This document shows, piece by piece, positions 34,816 to 42,750 of a stretch of DNA of 64,000 bases (position 1 is its first letter; each line of letters begins with the position of its first letter). The notes under the pieces were generated by a model. The model worked only from the letters and a program-made list of their open reading frames with translations, was not told where the DNA came from and did no database searches. Source of the DNA: Butyricicoccus pullicaecorum DSM 23266 (GTDB lineage Bacteria > Bacillota > Clostridia > Oscillospirales > Butyricicoccaceae); contig NZ_FUXW01000001.1 in the NCBI RefSeq assembly GCF_900167005.1, positions 124,001-188,000 on the forward strand, read 5' to 3'. The translations under genes and the position numbers were made by a program.

Positions 34816-35031
34816 TTAGCCAAACAATCCGGAAAGCAGCGGAACCAGTGTGGTTCCGATCAGAGCGACACCGCCGCCCGCCATTAACTGTTTCATCCCC
34901 TGAGACTTTGCTCCCGGATTGTCGTTACCATAGCCCTCAAGCAGGTTGACTGCGCCCCAGATGCCAAGACCGGCACCGAGTGCAATGACCAAAGTCTGAA
35001 GAACACCAACTGCGGAAGTAAAAAAAGCCAT
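34816..35031 (-). CDS. Maff2-family protein, copy 1 (pilin-like)
   Basis: A 71-aa protein with two hydrophobic helices separated by a conserved polar loop (EGYGNDNPGAKSQG, about residues 32-45). The size and two-helix shape resemble VirB2-type pilins, and the family is named Maff2. The 23-bp gap to the VirB6-like gene puts it in the pore operon. Copies 2 and 3 lie 0.9 and 1.6 kb upstream and differ almost only in the first 15 residues (here TSAVGVLQT). Confidence 0.85.
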   Translation of the reverse strand: MAFFTSAVGVLQTLVIALGAGLGIWGAVNLLEGYGNDNPGAKSQGMKQLMAGGGVALIGTTLVPLLSGLFG

Positions 35032-35046
35032 ACGTTTTCCTCCTTG

Positions 35047-35667
35047 TTATCTCGATAATGATTCATCTTTTAATTGTTTATTTTCATTTGATAGCTGCGA
35101 AAGGCGGTGGACAATTTTCCGAATATCCGGATTGCGTTCTGCACAAATGGATGTTTTTTCTTCCGGATCGCCAGAAAGAATCGTGTCCATCAGGTATTCT
35201 ACATAATCCTTTTGATGAATTGCTTCTACATATCTGGGATCAATCTCCTGTTCCGGACTTTCAGGCGAATACATTTCCAACCACTCTTGCAGCTGACGGT
35301 GATAGCGAACCAGCACACCAAAAGTATACCGCTCCCGCTGCTTTTGAATTTGAGCAGCTGTGGCTGTTCGTTTTGGCAGAACATACGGAACATGATTGTC
35401 ATACTGAAGTCCGAAATCTGCGGCAATCTTTTCAGCTGCATCCTTATTGCTGAGTTGAAACAATCGGGCAACAAAGTCAATCACATCACCTGTTGCACCG
35501 CATCCAAAGCAGTAATAATACTCGTTGTTCAGCTTCAAACTGGGGGATTGGTCGGAGTGGAATGGGCATTTTGCCATCCCACTCCGATTTACCTCAATCC
35601 CATAATGTTCTGCGGCAGCTATTGTGGTAACAGATTGCTTTACCACTTCAAATAAAGACTGTGCCAT
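35047..35667 (-). CDS. CHC2 zinc-finger (primase-like) protein
   Basis: A 206-aa protein with the DnaG-type CHC2 zinc-binding domain: AKCPFHSDQSPSL at about residues 33-45 and YYYCFGCGATGDVIDFV at 51-67 (Cys-His-Cys-Cys). There is no Toprim catalytic domain, so it is not a full primase. It may recruit priming activity to transferred single strands. It lies between Maff2 copies 1 and 2, splitting them. Confidence 0.8.
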   Translation of the reverse strand: MAQSLFEVVKQSVTTIAAAEHYGIEVNRSGMAKCPFHSDQSPSLKLNNEYYYCFGCGATGDVIDFVARLFQLSNKDAAEKIAADFGLQYDNHVPYVLPKRTATAAQIQKQRERYTFGVLVRYHRQLQEWLEMYSPESPEQEIDPRYVEAIHQKDYVEYLMDTILSGDPEEKTSICAERNPDIRKIVHRLSQLSNENKQLKDESLSR

Positions 35668-35703
35668 TGACCACCCCCTCCTAACTTGTGAACGTTCTGT
35701 CTC

Positions 35704-35919
35704 TTAACCGAACAGACCGGAAAGCAGCGGAACCAGTGTAGTTCCGATCAGAGCGACACCACCGCCTGCCATGAGCTGCTTCATGCCCTGGGACTTTGCT
35801 CCCGGATTGTCGTTGCCGTAGCCCTCAAGCAGGTTGACTGCGCCCCAGATGCCAAGACCAGCACCAAGTGCGACTACCAGAGTCTGAAGAACGGTTACTG
35901 CGCTGTTGAAGAATGCCAT
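35704..35919 (-). CDS. Maff2-family protein, copy 2 (pilin-like)
   Basis: A 71-aa near-duplicate of copy 1: identical from about residue 16 on, with NSAVTVLQT in the variable N-terminal part. The nucleotide sequence is also nearly identical, indicating recent duplication or gene conversion. A two-hairpin leader at 36,007-36,061 lies between it and the 99-aa gene upstream. Confidence 0.85.
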   Translation of the reverse strand: MAFFNSAVTVLQTLVVALGAGLGIWGAVNLLEGYGNDNPGAKSQGMKQLMAGGGVALIGTTLVPLLSGLFG

Positions 35920-36006
35920 ACGTTTTCCTCCTTGTGATAAAAATAGGTTGATGAAATTCCCAGCCCTTCGCCATGTGCACCTGCCGAAAGTCTGAGGATA
36001 TGAAAA

Positions 36007-36061
36007 TAGCCAGGTAACCGAATAACAGTCACCTGGCTATGTAAGGGCGGCAAATGCCGCC
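36007..36061 (-). promoter_or_regulatory. Two-hairpin leader (H1-TTACATA-H2) before Maff2 copy 2
   Basis: Transcription order: GGCGGC-ATTT-GCCGCC (36061-36046), then CTTACATA, then a 9-bp stem TAGCCAGGT / ACCTGGCTA (36039-36007) and TTTTCAT. It lies 87 bp before the Maff2 start. Same layout as at 28,339 and 36,401. Confidence 0.5.
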
Positions 36062-36073
36062 TTCTGAAATTGA

Positions 36074-36373
36074 TTATGTGTTTTGATCAAGAATTGCATC
36101 GGCAATGGATTCCAGAGCCTCCGGTACAGAACTGAAAATACCTTCCTTTACTGCACGCCCTACATTGTCCAGCAAAAACTCCGGTGCATCATTGATCGCT
36201 TCCGCAATCAATGTCAGTGCCTTGATTTTCTCCAGTTCCAGCAGTTCAGGAACTCCAAACTCCATTCCCAACTCCTTCTGGTAGCACATGAGCGTATATG
36301 CCAGTTCATCGGGAACAAGTTCCTTTTCAAACCTATCTTTTCTGTCACTTCCGTAAAGACGCCATTCAGCCAT
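36074..36373 (-). CDS. Conserved ICE hypothetical protein, 99 aa
   Basis: A 99-aa mostly helical protein starting MAEWRLYGSDRKDRFEKEL. No motif is recognised. Its acidic C-terminal helices suggest a protein-binding role. The start is ATG 36373-36371, nine bases after GGAGG; the longer frame to 36439 runs through a hairpin. It sits between Maff2 copies 2 and 3, flanked on both sides by two-hairpin modules. Confidence 0.55.
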   Translation of the reverse strand: MAEWRLYGSDRKDRFEKELVPDELAYTLMCYQKELGMEFGVPELLELEKIKALTLIAEAINDAPEFLLDNVGRAVKEGIFSSVPEALESIADAILDQNT

Positions 36374-36400
36374 TTTCAAATTCCTCCATATTGATAGATT

Positions 36401-36443
36401 CATATAGTCACCTATATGTAAACAGGCGGCTTTCGCCACCTGT
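36401..36443 (-). promoter_or_regulatory. Two-hairpin leader (H1-TTACATA-H2) before the 99-aa gene
   Basis: Transcription order: ACAGGTGGC-GAAA-GCCGCCTGT (36443-36422, one mismatch), then TTACATA, which overlaps a second hairpin CATATAG-GTGA-CTATATG (36418-36401). It ends 28 bp before the start codon of the 99-aa gene. No T-run follows, so this copy is not a terminator. Confidence 0.5.
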
Positions 36444-36460
36444 CGGATTTTCTCCGATAA

Positions 36461-36676
36461 TTAAGAAAACAGGTTCGCAAGCAGCGGAACCAGTGTAGTT
36501 CCGATCAGAGCAACACCGCCGCCTGCCATCAACTGTTTCATACCTTGGGATTTTGCTCCCGGATTGTCATTGCCGTAACCCTCAAGCAGGTTAATTGCAC
36601 CCCAGATACCCAGACCAGCACCAAGAGCGATGACCAGCACCTTCAAAACGTCAACTGCGGAACCGAAAAATGCCAT
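36461..36676 (-). CDS. Maff2-family protein, copy 3 (pilin-like)
   Basis: A 71-aa member of the Maff2 trio and the most diverged: GSAVDVLKVL in the variable N-terminus, one Val-to-Ile change, and ANLFS instead of SGLFG at the end. The central loop and second helix are unchanged. It lies first in transcription order, after a strong terminator-like hairpin at 36,724-36,755. Confidence 0.85.
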   Translation of the reverse strand: MAFFGSAVDVLKVLVIALGAGLGIWGAINLLEGYGNDNPGAKSQGMKQLMAGGGVALIGTTLVPLLANLFS

Positions 36677-36723
36677 ATACTTATCCTCCTAAATCTTGAA
36701 TTATGAATTTTGAGTACAAAAAA

Positions 36724-36755
36724 CCCCTCCGTAGACCGCTGTTGCGGTTGGAGGG
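36724..36755 (-). terminator. Intrinsic terminator/attenuator inside the transfer operon
   Basis: On the minus strand CCCTCC...GGAGGG with an inner ACCGC/GCGGT stem is followed by GTTTTTTG. It lies 48 bp upstream of Maff2 copy 3, in the middle of a run of same-strand transfer genes. It would lower expression of the downstream pore genes unless read through. Confidence 0.7.
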
Positions 36756-36836
36756 ATAAGATTACAGATGTTACACCATGCATTTTTACACAGTCATATA
36801 TATCACCACCACCTTCCAATTTTCTTTGTGCAGATA

Positions 36837-37157
36837 TTACACCTCACTCTTGGCAAACTCCCGATACACTTTTTCGTTCCTTGCTCGAAAAGCTCCTACA
36901 GCACCAGTCGCAGCTAAATCAGGATAAGTCGCCTGTACTTTTTGCCTGCTACGCCTAACCGTTTCAAATGCCGGAAAACCTTTCTGTTCCAGTTTCATCA
37001 GGAAATCAGGCACCGAGAGGCGATACAGATCAATCCCTTTTTCTGCGGAATAGTATCGAAGAATTTCCAAATAGAGCACATTATCGCTGTTCCTGGCACC
37101 AACATCATCTTCAAGAATCTGTTTAACCAGTGCAGACACAGTTTTCAAATCATTCAT
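36837..37157 (-). CDS. Conserved ICE hypothetical protein, 106 aa
   Basis: A 106-aa protein: MNDLKTVSALVKQILEDD, then YLEILRYYSAEKGIDLYRLSV and a basic FETVRRSRQKVQATYPDL segment. The final part (DLAATGAVGAFRARNEKVYREFAK) looks like a nucleic-acid or protein contact helix. It recalls winged-helix-like ICE proteins but is not assigned. The start is ATG 37157-37155, eight bases after AAAGGAG. The virD4 stop lies 26 bp upstream. Confidence 0.6.
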   Translation of the reverse strand: MNDLKTVSALVKQILEDDVGARNSDNVLYLEILRYYSAEKGIDLYRLSVPDFLMKLEQKGFPAFETVRRSRQKVQATYPDLAATGAVGAFRARNEKVYREFAKSEV

Positions 37158-37182
37158 CCGCTCAGCTCCTTTCTGCTTATGG

Positions 37183-38937
37183 TCAATCCGCATCCACTAC
37201 GACAAATTTATCATCTGCTTTTAGGCGTAAGCGATGGCTGAGAAATTCTTCGATCTTGAATTCATTTCTTTTGTCGTAGTCTGCGGTTAATTTGAAGTTC
37301 GGATGTTGCGTGAGATCATATTTGTCCGACAAAAATGGTCGCACACCACGCAACTGCAAGATGCACTTGCTGCCATCGAGTACCGCAAGCTCATCCACGG
37401 AAGCAAGGTCTTTACCGAGTTTTTGATAATTCATTCCGTAAGACGGACTGTTACCTCTGGTGTTTGATGTGTTAAACGTATCAATGGTTTCTTTCCCAAG
37501 CGCCTGATTCAGCTCTTTCAGAGTAGTAGGTTCAGAGCCGCCAAGAAAGATACGGGAATCCATGTTGCCAATGATGGTATCCGCATTGTCCTTATAGATT
37601 GCTTTCAGCTGAGATTGTGCCTGTAATACCAGACAAGCGGAAATTTCACGACTTCGGATTGTGGCAACCAGTTTTTCCAGATTGGGAATCTGCCCGATAT
37701 TGGCAGCTTCATCAATCAGACAACGCACATGAACAGGAAGGCGACCGCCGTACACGTCATCTGCTTTCTCACACAACAGGTTAAAAAGTTGGGTGTAAAT
37801 CATGGAGATCAGGAAATTAAAGGTACTGTCCGTATCTGACATGATGAGAAATAGGGCAGTCTTTTTATCACCCAAAGTGTCCAGCTGCAACTCATCATAG
37901 GCAGTTACATCCCGGACTTCCTGAATATCAAAAGGAGCCAGACGAGCGCCACAGGAAATCAAAATACTTTTTGCTGTTTTGCCCGCAGCCAATTTATATT
38001 TTTTATACTGGCGGACGGCAAAATGGTCAGGCTTTTTCTTTTCCAATGCTTCAAACATCATATCCACAGGATTTTGAAACTCCTCATCGTCCTCACGCAC
38101 CTCCATTGCGTTCAAGAACTCAATCAAAGTAGAGAAGTTCTGCTCCTCCACAGGTGCTTCATAGTGGATATATCCGATCAACGCACAGTAGAGCAGGGTT
38201 TCTGCCTTTGTCCAAAACTCATCCCCGGCTTTTCCATCTCCTTTTGTATTGGCGATCAGTGTAGTCACCAATTTCAAAATATCTTTTTCCGAGTGGATAT
38301 ACGCCATCGGGTTATAGTGCATCGACTTTTTGAAGTTGATAGTATTGAAAATCTTGATGTTGTAGTTGTTCTTCAAAAGGGCATTGCCACATTCGATGAC
38401 GATACTGCCTTTGGGGTCTGTAACTACATACGAACTGTGCATCTGAAGCAGGTTCGGTTTGAGCCAAAATCTTGTCTTACCTGAACCGGAACCGCCAACA
38501 ATCAAAACATTTTTATTTCTGGCATTGGCAGGATTTTTCGGACGGTTACTCATCATCAATCGTTCTGTTTTTGTGAGAATCACATTGTCCTCAAACTTTG
38601 GAGCCATAAAAGGTTCAATATCTTTGGCGGTTCCCCAACGTGCAGAACCATACTCAACATTGTGGCGGTACTTTTTTGCATTTTTTCCTCGCAGATATAC
38701 TGCAAGCCGTAAACTGGCACCGCAGACAATACCAATGAGCAAATCAAGTGCGTAAAAGCTCGGCAGAGGATTCCCGAATGCAACAGAGAGCGTAGAAAAA
38801 AGGCTGAGGAGTTTTGCAGAACTGTCTGCACCCTCAGCCATACGCCATGCTTCTCCGATATTTGTTGCAATCAATCCCACAATGATATATGGGATATTCA
38901 GAATCAGGAGCTTTTTGATTTTTCTTGTATCTATCAT
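37183..38937 (-). CDS. virD4: VirD4/TraG-type coupling protein
   Basis: A 584-aa type IV coupling ATPase. Two N-terminal transmembrane segments (about residues 8-25 and 58-78) are followed by Walker A VGGSGSGKTRF near residue 150 and a Walker B-like LIDEAANIGQIPNL near 410. It links the relaxosome to the secretion channel. Its ATG overlaps the PcfB stop (ATGA). Confidence 0.9.
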   Translation of the reverse strand: MIDTRKIKKLLILNIPYIIVGLIATNIGEAWRMAEGADSSAKLLSLFSTLSVAFGNPLPSFYALDLLIGIVCGASLRLAVYLRGKNAKKYRHNVEYGSARWGTAKDIEPFMAPKFEDNVILTKTERLMMSNRPKNPANARNKNVLIVGGSGSGKTRFWLKPNLLQMHSSYVVTDPKGSIVIECGNALLKNNYNIKIFNTINFKKSMHYNPMAYIHSEKDILKLVTTLIANTKGDGKAGDEFWTKAETLLYCALIGYIHYEAPVEEQNFSTLIEFLNAMEVREDDEEFQNPVDMMFEALEKKKPDHFAVRQYKKYKLAAGKTAKSILISCGARLAPFDIQEVRDVTAYDELQLDTLGDKKTALFLIMSDTDSTFNFLISMIYTQLFNLLCEKADDVYGGRLPVHVRCLIDEAANIGQIPNLEKLVATIRSREISACLVLQAQSQLKAIYKDNADTIIGNMDSRIFLGGSEPTTLKELNQALGKETIDTFNTSNTRGNSPSYGMNYQKLGKDLASVDELAVLDGSKCILQLRGVRPFLSDKYDLTQHPNFKLTADYDKRNEFKIEEFLSHRLRLKADDKFVVVDAD

Positions 38938-39416
38938 AAATCACGCTCCTGTTTCTTTTCACGAATCTTCTTGGGCAGCGACGCCACCAGATTCTTAAAT
39001 TTACTGAGTTGTGCCAGCACACTCGGCTTTTTATCCTTGGTCATTGTCCTTGCCTGATGCTCTTTGCAGATTGCATCCAAAGCATCCGAATCCTTTGCAC
39101 GAACAAACACAAAATAGCGGGGAGGATCAACTGTTTTATCCTTTCTTACAGCAAAATCCACGCCGTATTTTTTGGCAAGACGTTCAAAGTCTTTGATGCC
39201 TTCTTTTTCAATTTCTGCATTGGCAGCCCCCTGGTTCTGTCCTAACAGCTTTTTGACCGACTGTTTGCCGTGAACAGCTGGATCTCTACCTTTTCGGGCT
39301 TTCACCTTTTCACGGTGCTGCAAATATTTGCGGATACCCGCAATAATCGTCCGCACTGTCAACCGAGAAGTGCTGATTGCCAAATTGACTGTTCTATTTT
39401 CTACTTCTTCCTGCAA
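38934..39416 (-). CDS. PcfB (DUF3801) family protein
   Basis: A 160-aa basic protein of the PcfB family. The VNLAISTSRLTVRTIIAGIRKYL start and the later FERLAKKYGVDFAVRKDK and FVFVRAKDSDALDAICKEH blocks are typical. PcfB works with the coupling protein in Gram-positive conjugation systems, and the gene is directly upstream of virD4 with a 4-bp overlap. Confidence 0.85.
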   Translation of the reverse strand: MQEEVENRTVNLAISTSRLTVRTIIAGIRKYLQHREKVKARKGRDPAVHGKQSVKKLLGQNQGAANAEIEKEGIKDFERLAKKYGVDFAVRKDKTVDPPRYFVFVRAKDSDALDAICKEHQARTMTKDKKPSVLAQLSKFKNLVASLPKKIREKKQERDL

Positions 39417-39450
39417 TTCTTATCACCTCCTCATAATGAGAATTCTAGCA

Positions 39451-39759
39451 TCAACGAACCTGTTCCTTATGCTCATAATGCAAATTGCCATTTCTGACAT
39501 TGGCATGACTGATAATTTTAATCTGACCTTTTTGCTGACTCTCCAAAGCCTTCTCATAACCGGTCTGGGAAAGATACAGCCTGGTTCGCTCGCCTTTCCA
39601 ACCCACAGGCGAATCATTCGTGAGAACATCAAAAATAATCATGTGCCTGGTATCATCGGCAAATCTCTGCAAGTCCATATAAGAATGTCCATGATATTCT
39701 TTGGCACCTGCCTTTATTCGCATTTCTTCCATTAACTCTCCAACTGTTTTCCCCGGCAT
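39451..39759 (-). CDS. DUF5720-family ICE protein
   Basis: A 102-aa protein with the recognisable GHSYMDLQRFADDTRHMI and NDSPVGWKGERTRLYLSQ blocks of DUF5720 (family name from memory). It lies 34 bp before pcfB and 11 bp after the DUF3846 gene, in one transcription unit. The function is unknown; the position suggests a role in the relaxosome or DNA processing. Confidence 0.65.
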   Translation of the reverse strand: MPGKTVGELMEEMRIKAGAKEYHGHSYMDLQRFADDTRHMIIFDVLTNDSPVGWKGERTRLYLSQTGYEKALESQQKGQIKIISHANVRNGNLHYEHKEQVR

Positions 39760-39770
39760 CTCATACCTCC

Positions 39771-40418
39771 TTAAAGAACATCCCTGTCAGGACTGCTTTT
39801 TTGAGGAATGGATTCTGATTTCAGAGGGGCATCCGCAGCTTTCACCTTGTCATCCGGCAAGGGAAGTGCCATAATACTACGCCCCATACGGACAAACATT
39901 TCCGGCTGATGGAACTCTTTTTCAAATTTCTCCATTAGTTCAGGAGAGAGGGAAGCAAAGTTCTCCTCACCCAAACCGACAACCAGAAAATCACCGGCGA
40001 CAATGTCATAAATCTGTCCTTCATTATCCCGTAAAGCCCGGTTCAGTTCGCTACCATTCAGCTTTCCTTCGTCATTAACGATCAATGCCACCGGTTCATT
40101 GTAGGGATAGACCGCTTCTATATCGCCGCCAACAGCTTTCTGCAAATCTTCCAGCTCGCCGCCTATCTGAACCGCCTGGGGATACATTCCCGGCTTGACG
40201 AGCAAAACATCCAGCTGTTCTTTCTGTTCCTGCACAATTTCACGTTCAGCTTCTGCCGAAAAATCCACACCGGTAAAATTTTCGGAATCGAGGATATGTT
40301 CGGAATTGTAATATTCCTCCTCAACTTTTGCTTGTGCAGCTTCCATTGATTCTGCTTTTACAGTTACCGTCTTTTCGAGGGTTTCGGTGATTTTGATGTC
40401 ATATTCTTTCAAATACAT
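39771..40418 (-). CDS. DpnD/PcfM-like plus DUF3846 fusion protein
   Basis: A 215-aa two-domain protein. Residues 1-60 (YDIKITETLEKTVTVKAES, then EEEYYNSEHILDSENFTGVDF) match the DpnD/PcfM-like module. Residues 68-165 (LDVLLVKPGMYPQAVQIG, then VYPYNEPVALIVNDEGKL and GDFLVVGLGEE) match DUF3846. Both modules are standard ICE accessory domains of unknown biochemistry. The C-terminus has a SIPQKSSPDRDVL linker. A terminator-like hairpin precedes it. Confidence 0.7.
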   Translation of the reverse strand: MYLKEYDIKITETLEKTVTVKAESMEAAQAKVEEEYYNSEHILDSENFTGVDFSAEAEREIVQEQKEQLDVLLVKPGMYPQAVQIGGELEDLQKAVGGDIEAVYPYNEPVALIVNDEGKLNGSELNRALRDNEGQIYDIVAGDFLVVGLGEENFASLSPELMEKFEKEFHQPEMFVRMGRSIMALPLPDDKVKAADAPLKSESIPQKSSPDRDVL

Positions 40419-40448
40419 CTACCTCCATTTCTTTCGGATATAACAAAA

Positions 40449-40486
40449 GCGACTATCCACAAGCCTTACAGCTCATAAATAGTCGC
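40449..40486 (-). terminator. Terminator-like hairpin before the DUF3846 gene
   Basis: GCGACTAT and ATAGTCGC form an 8-bp stem around a 22-nt loop, followed on the minus strand by TTTTGTTA. It overlaps the stop of the 170-aa gene and precedes the DUF3846 start by about 30 bp. A moderate attenuator rather than a full stop is likely. Confidence 0.5.
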
Positions 40487-40978
40487 TTCGTTTTCCCACT
40501 GGGGAATACACATTTCTTCCAGTTCCTCGGTCAGACTTTCCGGTGTAAAGAACAGGTCGTCTCTTTCCTTCAGCAGTTTCACAATCGAGCGATACTCCGT
40601 AGCATAGTAGAAGTCACCGGACTTGATGACCATGCTGACGTTGTGTACCAGAGCAAAACTCATATCTTCCAGCAGCCACAGCTCCCGATTATAGGAAGTA
40701 TCGGTCATGTCGTAAATGCCGATTTCCATATCCGAATAAATCAGACAAGCTCTCTGCATGAACAGTTCCTTGCCACGGTACTCGAATCCACGGTCGATAT
40801 TGGTTTTTACGACGTACTCATACGGTGTTTCTGCCCTATCTCGCAGAGCCATACAAACTTCCGGCAGACACAAGGCAGCACAGCCGACTTCTTCTTCATC
40901 GTACGCTTCATAGTCCTCCAGCTGAAACAGATCAAATAGCCATTTCAAAGCATCGCTCATTTCTTTTTCTGTAAACAT
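40466..40978 (-). CDS. Conserved ICE hypothetical protein, 170 aa
   Basis: A 170-aa acidic protein starting MFTEKEMSDALKWLFDLFQL. The pattern RGKELFMQRACLIYSDMEIGIYDM and RELWLLEDMSFALVHNVSM is alpha/beta with no catalytic signature. It follows parB by 13 bp and precedes the DUF3846 gene, a position it keeps in similar elements. Function unknown. Confidence 0.6.
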   Translation of the reverse strand: MFTEKEMSDALKWLFDLFQLEDYEAYDEEEVGCAALCLPEVCMALRDRAETPYEYVVKTNIDRGFEYRGKELFMQRACLIYSDMEIGIYDMTDTSYNRELWLLEDMSFALVHNVSMVIKSGDFYYATEYRSIVKLLKERDDLFFTPESLTEELEEMCIPQWENEATIYEL

Positions 40979-40991
40979 TTATGCGTCCTCC

Positions 40992-41915
40992 TTATCTCTC
41001 CATAGATTTCTCACGTTTTCGCTGCCATTGTTCGAGCAGTTTTATAATGGTGTCCTCCATTTGCTTTGGGGTATAAGATTTGGGGAAATACTTACGAAGT
41101 ACATCATGTTTAATTGTTACCCTATCCAATTCACCCTTTTTTTCCTCAGACATGATTGCACACATGGCATCCAAACTGCATTTTCCTTCCTGGCTAAATT
41201 TTTTCAGACGTTGCGCCTGGGACAGAGAAGGGGTGGATTGTGCATAGTCCATTGCTTCCAGAAAGTCTTGCTGTTCCTCTGGTTTCAGATAAGAAATTTC
41301 GACCGCAGGGTTAAAGGCGATCTTCTTTTCATCTACCATATCCAACAGCTCAGGAATGAGATTTGTGAGTCGAATATAGCGTTTTACATTGTCACTACTC
41401 ATTCCGCTTTCTTCACCTATGATGGCGGTCGTTAACTTCGGTGCAACTTGCACCGAAGTTAAATCAGTGCGCATACCCTGGCGCTTCATTGCATCCAATT
41501 TCATTTTGAAAGCAAAAGCTCTCTCACTGGGGAGGAGTGTTTCCCTTTGCAGATTGGAATCTACCATCAAAATTGTAGCTGCATCATCATCCATATCCCG
41601 TACAATCACCGGCATGGTGTCTTTGCCAGCAAGCTCAGAAGCATGGTGGCGGCGATGTCCAGCGATTATCTCATATCCACCTTCCGGACGGGGACGGGCG
41701 ATTGCAGGAGTCATAACACCAAACTGTGCGATACTTTCGACGGTTTTCTGCATGGCTTCATCATCCAGCACTTTGAAGGGGTGTCCCTTAAAAGGGTGGA
41801 GTTCAGAAAGTGGAATTTCCTGCACTCGTTCCTGTTGAGCTTCCTCTCGTGACTGGTCGGTCTGGAAAATATCATCGTAGCTGCTCAAGCTGATGTTTCC
41901 GCCTTTTTTCGGCAT
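40992..41915 (-). CDS. parB: ParB/RepB/Spo0J partition protein
   Basis: A 307-aa ParB-type protein: IPLSELHPFKGHPFKVLDDEAM (about residues 33-54), ITPGI-like GVMTPAIARPRPEGGYEIIAGHRR motif with the GHRRHHAS box, then a helix-turn-helix (IGEESGMSSDNVKRYIRL near 175). It binds centromere-like sites and works with ParA to keep the circular or replicating ICE. It overlaps parA by 44 bp. Confidence 0.9.
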   Translation of the reverse strand: MPKKGGNISLSSYDDIFQTDQSREEAQQERVQEIPLSELHPFKGHPFKVLDDEAMQKTVESIAQFGVMTPAIARPRPEGGYEIIAGHRRHHASELAGKDTMPVIVRDMDDDAATILMVDSNLQRETLLPSERAFAFKMKLDAMKRQGMRTDLTSVQVAPKLTTAIIGEESGMSSDNVKRYIRLTNLIPELLDMVDEKKIAFNPAVEISYLKPEEQQDFLEAMDYAQSTPSLSQAQRLKKFSQEGKCSLDAMCAIMSEEKKGELDRVTIKHDVLRKYFPKSYTPKQMEDTIIKLLEQWQRKREKSMER

Positions 41916-42696
41916 TGCTCAACACCTCCTTCGTCAATACTCGATAGGCATCGGCTACTTTGCCTTTCGGATCATGCTTGAAAATACTGGTTCCTTCTGC
42001 ACTGATTTCTTCAGCACGAACCGAACGGGGAATATCTGTCTTATAAACTTTGAGTTTGCCACCATAATTTTCCCGAATCAGATTACTGATGTCTTTGGAA
42101 TAATTCGTGCGACTATCTACCATTGTCAGCAAAATGCCCTCAATTCGCAGCTTCGGATTAATTTGGCGGCGCACCTTATTGACAGTCTGTAAAAGCTGCT
42201 CCAAGCCTTTCGCAGGGAGATATGCCGCCTGAACTGGAATCAGTACATTGTCTGCCGCAGCCAGTGCATTAACTGTAAGCATCCCCAAAGAGGGCATACA
42301 GTCCAGAAGAATGAAATCATAGTTCTGTTTTACGGTATCCAGGTATTGCTTGAGAATAGTTTCTCGACTCATAGCATTAACCAACGATACCTCCAAACCG
42401 GATAACTCAATGTTGGCAGGCATCAAGTCAACACCTTCCGGATGATGCAGAATGCCTTCGCCAGGAGCAATAGGCTGCTCTGAAAGGATTTTTCCCATCA
42501 TATCCGATAATGTTGGAGAAAGCTGATCCGGAACAGGATGACCGAGGCAAATAGTGAGCGATGCTTGTGGATCGGTATCTACCAAAAGCACTTTTTTACC
42601 TTCCATTGCCAAACCAACTCCCAGATTCTCGCAGGTAGTTGTTTTTCCTGTTCCGCCTTTCTGGTTAACTACTGCCATGACGGTTGCTTTTGCCAA
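41872..42696 (-). CDS. parA: ParA-family partition ATPase
   Basis: A 274-aa deviant Walker ATPase: NQKGGTGKTTT at residues 11-21, DTDPQAS near 41, and LLDCMPSLG near 125. The start is TTG 42696-42694 with AAGGTGATG upstream. A 22-codon open frame (42733-42665, ATG after AAAGGTGGTGATA) overlaps this start and may couple translation; it is not listed separately. It forms the partition pair with ParB. Confidence 0.9.
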   Translation of the reverse strand: MAKATVMAVVNQKGGTGKTTTCENLGVGLAMEGKKVLLVDTDPQASLTICLGHPVPDQLSPTLSDMMGKILSEQPIAPGEGILHHPEGVDLMPANIELSGLEVSLVNAMSRETILKQYLDTVKQNYDFILLDCMPSLGMLTVNALAAADNVLIPVQAAYLPAKGLEQLLQTVNKVRRQINPKLRIEGILLTMVDSRTNYSKDISNLIRENYGGKLKVYKTDIPRSVRAEEISAEGTSIFKHDPKGKVADAYRVLTKEVLSNAEKRRKHQLEQLR

Positions 42697-42750
42697 AAAT
42701 CATCACCTTACCTTTCCTAATTGTTTCTCTCATTTCTATATCACCACCTT

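Noticed and set aside
34816-36676. Maff2 copies as an insertion-sequence duplication
   Set aside because: No transposase or terminal inverted repeats; unrelated genes lie between the copies, so gene duplication is the simpler reading.
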